Source of the DNA: Krasilnikovozyma curviuscula
Lineage: Eukaryota > Basidiomycota > Tremellomycetes > Cystofilobasidiales > Mrakiaceae
Assembly (NCBI GenBank): GCA_014825775.1
Contig: MVAQ01000084.1
Span: 1 to 64,000, forward strand
Direction of reading: 5' to 3'
DNA length: 64,000 nt
Shown: in pieces, positions 11,059 through 20,850 of the stretch
Position numbering within the stretch: the first letter of the stretch is position 1
How the letters are laid out: every line of letters begins with the position of its first letter
Notes under the pieces: model-generated
What the model was told of the DNA's origin: nothing
Databases searched by the model: none
What the model saw: the letters and a program-made list of their open reading frames with translations, nothing else
Program-made: the position numbers and the translations under genes

Positions 11059-13536
11059 ATGCCTGTGGCTCTGCGTAAGTACGATCGATAAAGATTAGAG
11101 AGGTTTCTGACATTCGTGCTGCCCGTATGTGGATCAGTTTCCGCCCAAGTCTCTGCTTCTTGGGCTGTTTGTTGTGTTCTCTTCGCAGTCTTCGTCATAA
11201 GCGGTGCTACCCTCGCTTTCGCAGGCTCCTTCCTCACACTCTCTAGAACCATCGTGCGTCCATCGGCTCCTCCAAATCGGTGCCAATATGAAAGGTCAGG
11301 TGAAGAGGAGAGCATCTTGTGCCAGTCGGCCGGAGGACAAAAGAAGGTGTCGTCCCCCGCGACACCACTTCATCCCCTCGCTGCTGGCGTCGGTGGAATA
11401 TTCTCTTCGCTTCTCGCCGGATTCCATCTTGCTACTCTTCTCGTGCTACTTATCATCAACACCTCACAAGCCCTTGACACGATCTCTCCAGGAGGTTATC
11501 TGGCGGTCGTCTTGGTGCTTGGAGTTGTGTGTGTGGGATTGTGCTGGATTGGTGTGAACGGCATGGGTAGATGGGTTTCTTTTATACTAACAACTCTCAT
11601 CGGGAGGTGAGTACTCATATTTACGGATTCTTAGGTCGGAGTAGGTACTGATCTCTTGCGCCTCATTTTTGTCTCATCTTGCTACAGCATTTCCAAACTA
11701 GCTCTGCTAGTGTTAATCCTGAACCATGCACTCCAACCTCTTCTAGCTCGAATCATTCTTTTAATTATCTTCCTTGTCTTTGACTTCTCCGTCTTCTTGG
11801 TTCTCTTCGTTCTGGTACCCAATAAAGAAAACAATACACTCCAGCCATACACCAAGATCCAACACCTACACATACGGGTTTCTGCCTGTATCGCCGGCTC
11901 GTTTTCAGTATTTATGGGCATTTCTTTCATTTTAATCAAAGGAGGAACCTCTGGTGGAAGATTCGTCGACATATTAGTGCTGTTCATGTGTGGAGATGAC
12001 TTCGCAATTGCGATTCCGTGGAAGCAGGCTGGGTTTCAGGGGATGACTGCTGGGTGTGTATTGTTAGCCGCGTCTGGTTTGGTTGTAGATAGTGTTCTGT
12101 GCATGAGGTGGGGTGTCCAAGAGGAATTCGTAGGTTATCAGCTTTCCCGTTCATCTGCTTGCCGAGGTTTCAATTCACAAACGGATTTCAACACATATCA
12201 GGTCTGGTCAGAACATCTTAATTCAGCTCAAAAGAGTCGTGGTTTCAACATGGCTGCTCGAAAAGGAGTATTTGAAGCAACAATGACACCGTCTCGGAAA
12301 GCATACCGCTTCCTCTTCGGTAACCACTCTAAATTGCATCACACATCCGACCATACAGGACAATATACTCATGACGGAGTTATTCTAAGAGAGGGATCTA
12401 ACTCAAATGGGTTGGAGTTTGGGAGATACGTGCTATATGAACCAGCTGCGTTAGATCGTGTTTCCGGACGCGACTCTCCAAACTGGAACACCGATATCGA
12501 AGAGCATTGTGGTCCTATAGAACTAGTAGAAGATGACAGCAAGGCCTGGGGGCCTGAAGAAGACGTCACCAAATCTTATGGCGATAGAAATCCGGAGAAT
12601 GCCGCGCTGAAGCTGGAGGAGAAAGTCGCGAAGGAGCAATCAGCATCTCAAGGTGTCGCGAGGGAACGATCGCTATCTTACCACCCAACGATAACTCGAC
12701 CCGTACCACTCAGGAAATCGTCTAGTAGAGGATCAAAGGACAGAAGCGTCTCTTTCTCCCCAACAGACCAGCTCATCGCTCATCTGTCAACATCGCCACA
12801 ACAACATCGACCACATCTCTTACCTGGTTACAGCACTAGCCAACGTCTCGCAACAGTCAATGACTACTTGAGTAATCACCCTCATACCTCCCCCACTGGT
12901 CGATTCACTCAACCACTTCCAACTTCAGGGTTAAGATCCTCCATTCGGACAAGGTCCAATGACACCCTCCTCAGCCCAACTCTGACTAGCGTTCCCAGCT
13001 ATCATGAAGAACCCCCCATGGAAGATGAACTACCAATATCGTCGTATCTACCACGAAGAACCACGAACGCTCGTGTGGGCTTCATCCCTGCTAGCTCTGA
13101 GATCCAGCCACCACGTAATTCACCAAATCATGCAACGAGCAGCCTGCTTGCTGCCGTTACCCGAGTTGCCCAAGCGGGATATGTGCTGGCGAAGAAGGAG
13201 TCTCTTGGTAGGATCGCAAGTGTTTCAGAGCCTGATGGCTTTCCATCCGCCGGCGTAAGAGGGCTGGAGATCAAAGGTCTCGAAGGCGTTCCTTACACCA
13301 CGCCAGGTTATCAACAAGCACTTCTGAATGAGAATGAAAGGAAAGAGGGAGAAGAAGACGATGATGATGATTACCCGGAGAGATTCGGAATGGATGATAC
13401 CGACGACACCACGTTCGAAGATGGTGACTTGACCGATGTCGTTGTGGAGAAGGCGACCGTCTTCAAGCCTACAATTAAAACTCCTGGCCATTTCAGTCAC
13501 GAGGAGTACCACAAAGAGTCCCAGAAGTGGAGGTAG
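11059..13536 (+). CDS. Polytopic membrane protein with long disordered C-terminal tail, function unknown
   Basis: I do not recognise this protein with confidence. The proposed start ATG at 11059 gives a 16-nt first exon (MPVAL) ended by GTAAGT, joined in phase to 11138 after a CAG, giving SAQVSASWAVCCVLFAVFV. A second intron (about 11608-11689) links LTTLIG to SISKLALLVLIL. The N-terminal half has about seven hydrophobic segments: FAVFVISGATLAFAG, GVGGIFSSLLAGF, LATLLVLLI, YLAVVLVLGVVCVGL, RIILLIIFLVFDFSVFLVLF, FSVFMGISFIL and GCVLLAASGLVV. This pattern vaguely recalls TMEM198/TM7SF3-like proteins. From about 12130 on it is hydrophilic, Ser/Pro-rich and predicted disordered. An acidic EEDDDDD block sits near the end, followed by a conserved-looking HFSHEEYHKESQKW terminus. 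It is probably a membrane protein with a regulatory cytosolic tail. Exon boundaries inside the first half are less certain. Confidence 0.6.
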
Positions 13537-13851
13537 TTAAGCTGCTTCAGCTGTCCATTGCATGTTTTCTTGTTTTCAGGAAACTGATTTTTTCTCTTGA
13601 GGACCCACAAATATTCCGAATTAGCATTATCACTCCAACCATCGTACTGCATAGATGTAGACCCACTATACCACTACCTTACTTTAGCTGCAGGCGTACA
13701 TTGTCACCAACAAAAACAAAACTCGCCATGAGAAAACTCGGTCGCCACACTGAGAGACTGTACACAAACCCATAACCTAGCGTTGCTATTCACAAGTCAC
13801 AGCTCAGTCTCTTTCTTTCTCTTTTCAATCTTCTTCAAGAGGCTTGGTAAG
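13537..13851. other. Intergenic region upstream of SNU114
   Basis: A same-strand gap of 315 bp. The last part is pyrimidine-rich (CTCTTTCTTTCTCTTTTC), which fits a fungal promoter or 5' leader. Nothing else is seen. Confidence 0.5.
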
Positions 13852-16800
13852 ATGGATCAGTATGATGAGGTATGTAACGCTTCTTAAAGGCGTTTTTCTC
13901 TAGCTCTCTGTCGATTTCTGAGGTGTGAAAAAGCTAACTTTTTATTCCTGTTGTTTTCGTGACAACGCCTGTAGTTCGGTAACTACCTGGTACGTTGTAT
14001 ATCTGTAGAAAGATAGTGTAGTGAATCAACGCTAACATGGACTCGGTTGGTTGTTTGGTTCGCTAATCCCAGGGAGGCTCTGACGACGAGGGTTCAGACT
14101 CAGGAGACGAACGACAGATCCCACAGGCAGCAGCTGCTGCTGGACCTTCAACGGTTCAGCCACTGGAAGGTTACGATGATGATATGATGGATGATGATGC
14201 TGACGCATATAGGTCGAGTGGAATGGAAGTGGCTACCATGGACGTGGACTGTGAGATGTTTCCTTCTTCATTCCCTTCTTTGATCATTTGAAGCTTGTAC
14301 TCACGTACAAAACCACCTCTATCCATAGCTGGGTCAACATCGAATGCGATTGTTCTGCACGAGAACAAGAGGTACTACCCAACAGCAGCGGAAACATACG
14401 GTGAAGACGTCGAGGCGTTGGTGCAAGAAGAAGATACCCAACTCCTGTCAGAACCTGTCATCAAGCCAGTCAAGGAGCGAAAATGGACTGTTGTTGAGAA
14501 GAATCTGCCTGTAACTCGATACGACAAGAGGTCAGTCAGGCCGATGGCACTTTTTCTGCCTCGCGAAAAGTTCTGACATTCTGTTTCGTCGATGGTGTTG
14601 CTATTTCCTGGCTTTTCGTTCGATCTTTTCAGCTTCCTTGTGGACATGATGCAATATCCAGATATGACCAGGAACGTTATCGTAGCTGGCCACCTTCACC
14701 ATGGCAAAACTTCCCTCCTCGACATGCTCATTCTGGAAACCCACGAAATGGCCTGGGATGCTGATAAACCCGTGAGTGCTTGAACACACTGGTATCATGT
14801 TTACTTTCGAACTCTGACAAGTTGCTATATGTTTTGTTGTATTAGATCCGATACACCGACACGCACATTCTCACCCAAGCTCGAGGAATTTCGATCAAAT
14901 CGCAACCAATGTCCCTAGTTCTCCCAACCACAAAAGGCAAAAGCTATTTGATCAATGCCATGGATACGCCAGGTCATGTGAACTTTGTTGATGAGGTTGC
15001 TGCTTGTGGAAGGTTAGCCGATGGAGTTGTCTTGGTGGTGGATGTTGTGGAAGGGGTCAGTTCATCCAAGAGCTAGAACAACTTCAGTTCTCGACTGACT
15101 TTGGTTGCTTTTTGTTGGTCTTTGTAGGTGATGGCTAACACTGAAGCTATCATCAGGCACTGTGTGTCTGAGAAGCTGAAGATGACCTTGGTTGTCAACA
15201 AAATGGATAGGCTGATCCTTGAGCTGAGGTTGCCACCTGCTGAAGCTTACTACAAGATCAAACACACAATCGAGGAGGTCAACACTATCATTTCGTGAGT
15301 TTCTATCTATGATTAAGCACGCTTTCGCTATCGCTTCTCACCACCGAATCTTGTGTTCTGCAGTTCTATCGATCCCGACCCTTCTCTACGACTGTCCCCC
15401 GAACTCTATAACGTCGCCTTTGCTTCCACTCAAATGGGCTGGTGCTTCACCCTTTCTTCATTCGCCAAATTGTACTCAGACACTTACGGACCTATCGACA
15501 CTGAATTTTTGGCTCAGCGACTCTGGGGTGACATCTACTACGATTCTGATGTCAAGAAGTTTGGACGTGTCTCAAAGGGTGGTGCTGAGAGAAGTTTCGT
15601 GTCGTTCGTTCTGGAACCAATTTACAAGTTGTACAGTCAGGTACGTAGCAGTAGCGATTGCTGCCTTTTCTCAAGACGACTCAAGCTAAACTCATTTATC
15701 TTGGTGCAGGTTTTGAGTGAAGATTCAACCGCTTTGGCCGCTACTTTGAAGACGTTGGGCATCAAGCTAAAAGCCGAAATGTACAAACTTGATACTCGAC
15801 CACTTCTGAAGATCGTGTTGGATCAGTTTTTTGGTCCGTCCACTGGCCTGGTTGACATGATTGTTGAACATGTTCCAAGCCCTCGGGAGAATGCCTCTGA
15901 TAAGGTAAGTACGCCTCGGTACTGTTACAACGTAACTCTCACTCACTTCCTTCTGGCTCTTTTTCCCTTCTTAGGTGAAAGACACCTACACCGGTCCTCT
16001 CAACACTTCGCTCGCAGACTCACTCCTCACTGCTTCTCCTGATGGACCATTGGTCGTTCAAGTCGCAAAGCTTTATCACACTTCAGACGCTTTGGAATTC
16101 CGTGCTTTCGGAAGAGTCATGAGCGGTACCCTCAAGAAGGGAATGAAGGTCAAAGTTCTCGGAGAGGGATACAGCCCGGATGATGAGGAAGATTGTGCTA
16201 TGGCCAATGTAGAAGGAATTTGGATAAATGAAGCAAGGTGAGCATTGGTACTTTCACTAGCTTTTACAAGATCTGACACCGTCCTGCCTCTTCAGATATG
16301 ACATTGAAGCTGAAGAAGCTCCGCCTGGATCTCTCGTTCTTATTGGCGGGGTCTCCAACTCCATTTCCAAAACTGCTACTCTTGTAGATCCCGAAATTGA
16401 AGATGAGCTCTACATCTTCACTCCTCTCAAACATATCACCGACTCCGTCCTCAAAGTTGCTGTTGAACCTATTGCTCCCTCAGAACTGCCGAAAATGCTG
16501 GACGGATTGAGAAAAATCAACAAGTCTTATCCTCTCGTCCAAACCAAAGTCGAAGAGAGTGGAGAACACATCATTCTTGGTACTGGTGAATTGTACCTGG
16601 ATTGCGTCCTCCACGATCTCCGTAAACTCTTCGCCGAGATTGAGATCAAAGTGTCCGACCCAGTTGTTCAATTCAGAGAAACTGTGGTGGAGACTTCTGC
16701 TCTGAAAGTGTACGCTGAAACTCCAAATAAAAAGTAGGTTTCTTGGGGCTTTAAGCTACGGCGACCTTTCACTAATTCTCAATTTTTTTCTTATAGAAAC

Positions 16801-17932
16801 AAAATTACCATGATCGCTGAACCTCTGGATAACGGTATTGCTGAAGACATCGAGTCCGGAGTAGTCACAATGAAAATGACGGCAAAAGAGCGAGGTAAAC
16901 ACTTCGAGTCGAAGTACCAGTGGGACTTGCTCGCTTCGCGATCGATATGGGCATTCGGACCAGATGAGAACGGTCCAAACATCTTGGTGGACGACACTCT
17001 TCCTAGTGAGGTGGACAAGAAGCTGATGCTGAGTGTGAAGGAGTCGATAAAACAAGGATTCCAGTGGGGTGCTAGAGAAGGACCTCTATGTGATGAACGT
17101 AAGTTTTTTGCCGAGATGCTTGAAGCTTCTTCAAGTAGCTGATTGGTCTTTCAAATTGCATACATACCTTAGCTATAAGGAACGTTAAGTTCAGGATATT
17201 GGACGCGAACCTGGCGACGGAAGGTATTTTCCGTGGTAGTGGTCAAATCATCCCGACAGCGCGAAGAGTCTGCTACTCTTCATTCTTGATGGTTCGTTCC
17301 CACTTCCTACATTTTATTGTGATATTGAGGGCTGTGCATTGATATCGTTCTTACCTCACAGGCCACTCCTCGTCTGATGGAACCAATGTACAGCGTTGAA
17401 GTCCAAGCACCGGCCGATTGTGTATCAGCTGTCTTCCAGGTTCTCGCTCGTCGAAGAGGACATGTAACCAAAGACATCCCAAAGGCCGGCTCTCCGCTGT
17501 ACACTGTTAAGGCGCTCATACCCGTTCTTGACGCTAACGGTTTCGAGACCGATTTGCGAACTGCAACTCAGGGACAAGCATTTTGTATGCAGACATTTGA
17601 TCACTGGTCAATCGTCCCAGGTAAGTTTTTCTTGCGACAGTATGAAATCGAGAGCTTGCCTGATGATTCGCTGTTATTCAGGTGACCCCACCGACACTTC
17701 CATCGTCCTCCGACCGCTGGAGCCTGCTTTCGGACAAACTCTTGCTCGTGACTTGGTCCTGAAGACCAGGAGGAGGAAAGGTCTATCAGACTCCATCGCT
17801 GTGTCAAAATATCTTGAAGATGGTTAGTAGCCAGACATCAATTTCTTGTCAACAACAAACTAATGTTCGTCTTTATTTACAGAAACTGTCATTGCTATCT
17901 CAGCCAGTGGAAACGCTGATCTGCTTGGTTAG
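13852..17932 (+). CDS. SNU114: U5 snRNP GTPase Snu114/EFTUD2
   Basis: EF-2-like GTPase of the U5 snRNP that helps control spliceosome activation and disassembly together with Brr2 and Prp8. The product starts MDQYDEFGNYLGGSDDE, matching the EFTUD2 N-terminus; part of it is encoded by a 15-nt exon. G-domain motifs are all present: G1 [10 protein letters not shown]3 DTPGHVNF, G4 NKMDRL. The spliceosomal-type acidic N-terminal extension precedes the G domain. Domain II, the EFG-II/IV part and the C-terminal domains follow, including [16 protein letters not shown] and [15 protein letters not shown]. It ends [14 protein letters not shown]. About 13 introns are needed. Overall length and order match the family, with no missing catalytic motif. 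The gene converges on SPP2, another spliceosome component. Confidence 0.95.
13975..13989 (+). other. 15-nt exon of SNU114
   Basis: TTCGGTAACTACCTG, flanked by a TAG acceptor and a GTACGT donor, encodes FGNYL. It joins MDQYDE to GGSDDE and rebuilds the conserved YDEFGNYIG-type N-terminus of EFTUD2 proteins, so it is needed for a normal protein. Confidence 0.85.
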
Positions 17933-18136
17933 AGTTGATTGCAGTAGTTAGATGAAGAGTCAAAAGTTATTTTCACGTTGTATTATTAAGTTCAATTGGT
18001 TGTGCTCTGAGAAAGAATGCGCATCAGCTCAGCTCTCGGAGGTTGGAACTTTCCTTGCTCGGAGAGAGATCGCTTCAAGGCGCAAGACTACAGTAGTATA
18101 GTGCTGTACAAATAGGGCAGTATTTTTGATCACGAC

Positions 18137-19732
18137 CTAGTCCTTCCGACTCCTCTTGGAACTGTCCCTGTCCCTGTCCCTGTCCTCGTCGTAACCGTCC
18201 CGCTTCCGCCTCGACCCGTAATAGTCTCTATCATCGTTTCTCCTTCTATCCCTATCGCGATCTCTATCGTCAGCCTTATAATCCCGTTCACCTCGATCTC
18301 CACCCTCCCGCCTCCTAGATGAGTAGTCTCTGTCATCGTCTCCGCGACGATCATCACTTCGACTTGATTTAGCCCTGTCATCTCGACCGCTATCTTCCCT
18401 CCTTCTACGGTCACTCCGGTAATCATCATCATCGTCCCTTCTTTTTCTTGAGTAGTCGTCGTCTGTACGTCTCTTGGAGGATGTCGGGGATGGACTTCGA
18501 GAAGTTCTTTTGCTGCTTCGACCGCTTCCAGGTCGGTCGTCAATCATCCTAGCTGGTGTTGAACCTCTTGAAGAACCAGATTCCTTCTCGATCCTCGCAA
18601 TCGGGACGTACTTCTTATCATTTTCCTTCTTCTTCCACATTTCCCGCCTGATTTCCTTCTCGGTCCTCTTTCGTCCACCATCATCAATGACCCTCTCCTT
18701 CGCACCGATGCCGAGAAGAGCTGGACGAGCTTTGGGAACGTAAGCTTCGGCGAGACCTTTTCGGTTGGATTTGGATGCGGCTTGGCCCTCCTTCCAGCCC
18801 ATACCTTTGAGGAGAGCCATACCGAACTGTTCAATAGGTACCCGGGCATAATCTTCGCTTGTGGACTGGTGCCGAGCGAGAGATACAATAGAATTAGTCC
18901 AGTTTGAAGGGGCACCCGTCAGAGAAAGGTTACTAACCTCTTCAGGTCTAGTTACAACATCTCGTCTGAAAGCTTCCTCCTCAGTTATAGGAGCTTGACG
19001 AGCGTTAACCATGGAGGGGATAGCTTCGATTCGGCTGGCTTCATCGTCTTCTCCGTTGGCAGATGCAAGTATTGCGTTCAATGCCTTCTGCTCCTCCGTT
19101 TCTGCTGCTACTGGAGTTGCTGCTGCTGCTGCTTCGTCCAACTCGAGTTTCTTGACTTCTTCTTCCACGATTTCAGTACCATCAGGTAAACGAGTCGTTG
19201 TCCTTCTGGATGAGGACATGACGAGTCCAGCTTCTTTTGGACCACCTTCATCGACTTCGACGGTGACAACGGGATCGTTGGAACGTGAAGCTTGGGCACC
19301 AGGTGGTAGGTAGGATGGATTCCGCGACGAACGAGACGACTGTCTCCAGTCCTTGTTGGCAAGAGGGGCAATGATAAGGGGTTCTGGTGATGGGGACCGG
19401 AAAGCAGCACTATGGATGTATGGATTGGTATGAGTTTGCTGTCGATAATGGGAAGTAGGGGGGGATTTGGATTTTACGTACACATGCTTCCCACCTCTAC
19501 TATCCAAGTTCCATCCAATCTCACGTTCTTCACCACCAGTCTTTCTCTTCTTTCTCACACCTGCATTGTCGTCCTCGTCGGAACTACTGTCGTCGTCCTG
19601 CCGAGGAATGATGCCTCTCAAGCCAGGTCGGCCTGCTCCCTGAGCAAGGGCCAAGGGTGAAGCTCGAGCTGGAGCATGAGGTTGCCTGAATGATGGTGCT
19701 GGCTTCTCGATTTTGAAGGATACAGACGACAT
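18137..19732 (-). CDS. SPP2: G-patch splicing factor Spp2/GPKOW-like
   Basis: Spp2 is the G-patch cofactor that recruits and stimulates the DEAH helicase Prp2 before the first splicing step. The product begins MSSVSFKIEKPAPSF; short conserved N-terminal motifs of this kind (FKIxKP) are typical. The diagnostic block EDYARVPIEQFGMALLKGMG followed by WKEGQAASKSNRKG is the Spp2-type G-patch with its helix brace. PKARPALLGIGAK follows. The C-terminal 150 residues are an RS/RD/DR-rich low-complexity tail (SRRREGGDRGERD), typical of spliceosome proteins. The open frame runs unbroken from start to stop, but an in-frame intron probably lies at 18866-18937. It is convergent with SNU114 (204 bp between the stops). 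Confidence 0.85.
   Translation of the reverse strand: MSSVSFKIEKPAPSFRQPHAPARASPLALAQGAGRPGLRGIIPRQDDDSSSDEDDNAGVRKKRKTGGEEREIGWNLDSRGGKHVYVKSKSPPTSHYRQQTHTNPYIHSAAFRSPSPEPLIIAPLANKDWRQSSRSSRNPSYLPPGAQASRSNDPVVTVEVDEGGPKEAGLVMSSSRRTTTRLPDGTEIVEEEVKKLELDEAAAAATPVAAETEEQKALNAILASANGEDDEASRIEAIPSMVNARQAPITEEEAFRRDVVTRPEEVSNLSLTGAPSNWTNSIVSLARHQSTSEDYARVPIEQFGMALLKGMGWKEGQAASKSNRKGLAEAYVPKARPALLGIGAKERVIDDGGRKRTEKEIRREMWKKKENDKKYVPIARIEKESGSSRGSTPARMIDDRPGSGRSSKRTSRSPSPTSSKRRTDDDYSRKRRDDDDDYRSDRRRREDSGRDDRAKSSRSDDRRGDDDRDYSSRRREGGDRGERDYKADDRDRDRDRRRNDDRDYYGSRRKRDGYDEDRDRDRDSSKRSRKD
18866..18937 (-). other. In-frame 72-nt intron inside SPP2
   Basis: Read on the minus strand it begins GTTAGTAACC, contains a GGACTAATTC branch-like sequence and ends CGGCACCAG. 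Removing it joins RPEE to STSEDYARVP, directly before the G-patch. It is 72 nt long with no stop in frame, so retained transcripts would still encode a full protein with 24 extra residues. Confidence 0.65.
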
Positions 19733-20850
19733 TGGAGCTGGTGGTTAAGATGGATTGGAAGACGACCCAAAATTCTACCTAGACGTCGAACGCTCTCCCC
19801 TCTCCTGTCCCGTCAGTCAACCTTTACTTGATACAAATCTGCCAGATATAGGTTTAAATGAAGTCCTGGGTCGTTGTGTACAAAGAAAGGTGGATATTGG
19901 AGCTGGATTGATTAGTTGGCTGGCCAAAAGACGGTCGCCGTTGAAGGAACACAAGCAGAGCAGCGGTTTCTCGACTTTATTTTTCTGCTGGCAGCAAAGG
20001 TGACTGAATGGATACCTCTATATATTGAGGAAACAGTTTGTAATACGTCGAAGCCAATTAGTGAAGTCATTCATGTAGTGCCAAACATCATCGATTGAAT
20101 CCACCAAGTAATTTCTTTAGAGGAGACCAGCCAGAAACTCTTGCTCTTTTGGTAGACAGTCAAAACAGGTCGGTTTCTAAGCATGTATTTTATATCTTCC
20201 CTAATGTCCAATTGAGTTCGCACTGGCAACTCTGAATTTTCTTCTGGCGTGAGACAGATCGTAAACAAGTTTGACGGTGATGTCCCTCCCAATGATTGTG
20301 TTGGGGCCAGCGTAAACTAGGTTGCTCCGTCTGTAATAAGAAACATAGGCAATGGTATCCTTAGGATCGGCAAAAGTATACTGGAACTTCTAGATGGTCG
20401 GGTCTCGTGAGATTCTCGACATGGACCTAAAGGATAGCGACACACCTCAGCTCGTCCGCTCTACTCCCCTCGTTCTCAGCTGTTCTCTCCTTAACCCATT
20501 AATCCTGCCTGTACGTTCCGTGCACTTGGATTACCCTGCACAAGAGCTCTTCGAGCACTGACACAGCCTATCCTCAGCTTTTATTCGCTATCCTGCCTTC
20601 ATGTTCCCCAGAGCAAATGAAGGACCAAGAATAGGGTCCCGCACATCGCTAGCAGCTGGGGAGGGCAGAGTCATTGGCCTTCTACGGTACTTCGGCTTTT
20701 GTTTTGAAGAAATACTCTTCGGCAAAAGGTCCAGACGTCGCTGTGGCGACACTTAACGGTAGCCGGCTCTGCCTTTATTTTGGTTGTTACTTTGGTTTTT
20801 TTTTTCGCTTCTTCCCCCCAATCCCATCCTTCCCCCTTAGAGGTCAAGGA
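19733..20850. other. Divergent intergenic region, SPP2 / Zn2Cys6 factor
   Basis: About 1.1 kb between two divergent starts. Two short open stretches (about 19755-20003 and 19916-20098) lack good starts, splice logic and recognisable families, so I do not call them genes. A strong pyrimidine tract at about 20796-20840 lies just before the transcription factor ATG and is probably its leader. Confidence 0.5.

Noticed and set aside
11116..11610. Taking the membrane-protein gene to start at position 11116
   Set aside because: That codon is GTG, not ATG. An upstream ATG at 11059 with a consensus GTAAGT donor joins in phase to 11138 and is more plausible.
18474..19313. Open frames on the + strand opposite SPP2
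   Set aside because: They are the complement of low-complexity RS/RD- and Ala/Glu-rich coding sequence and show no domains.
19755..20098. Two overlapping open stretches in the SPP2 / zinc-cluster divergent gap, considered as a small gene
   Set aside because: No ATG in a sensible place (the first frame opens with TTG), the frames do not join by a good intron, and no family is recognised.
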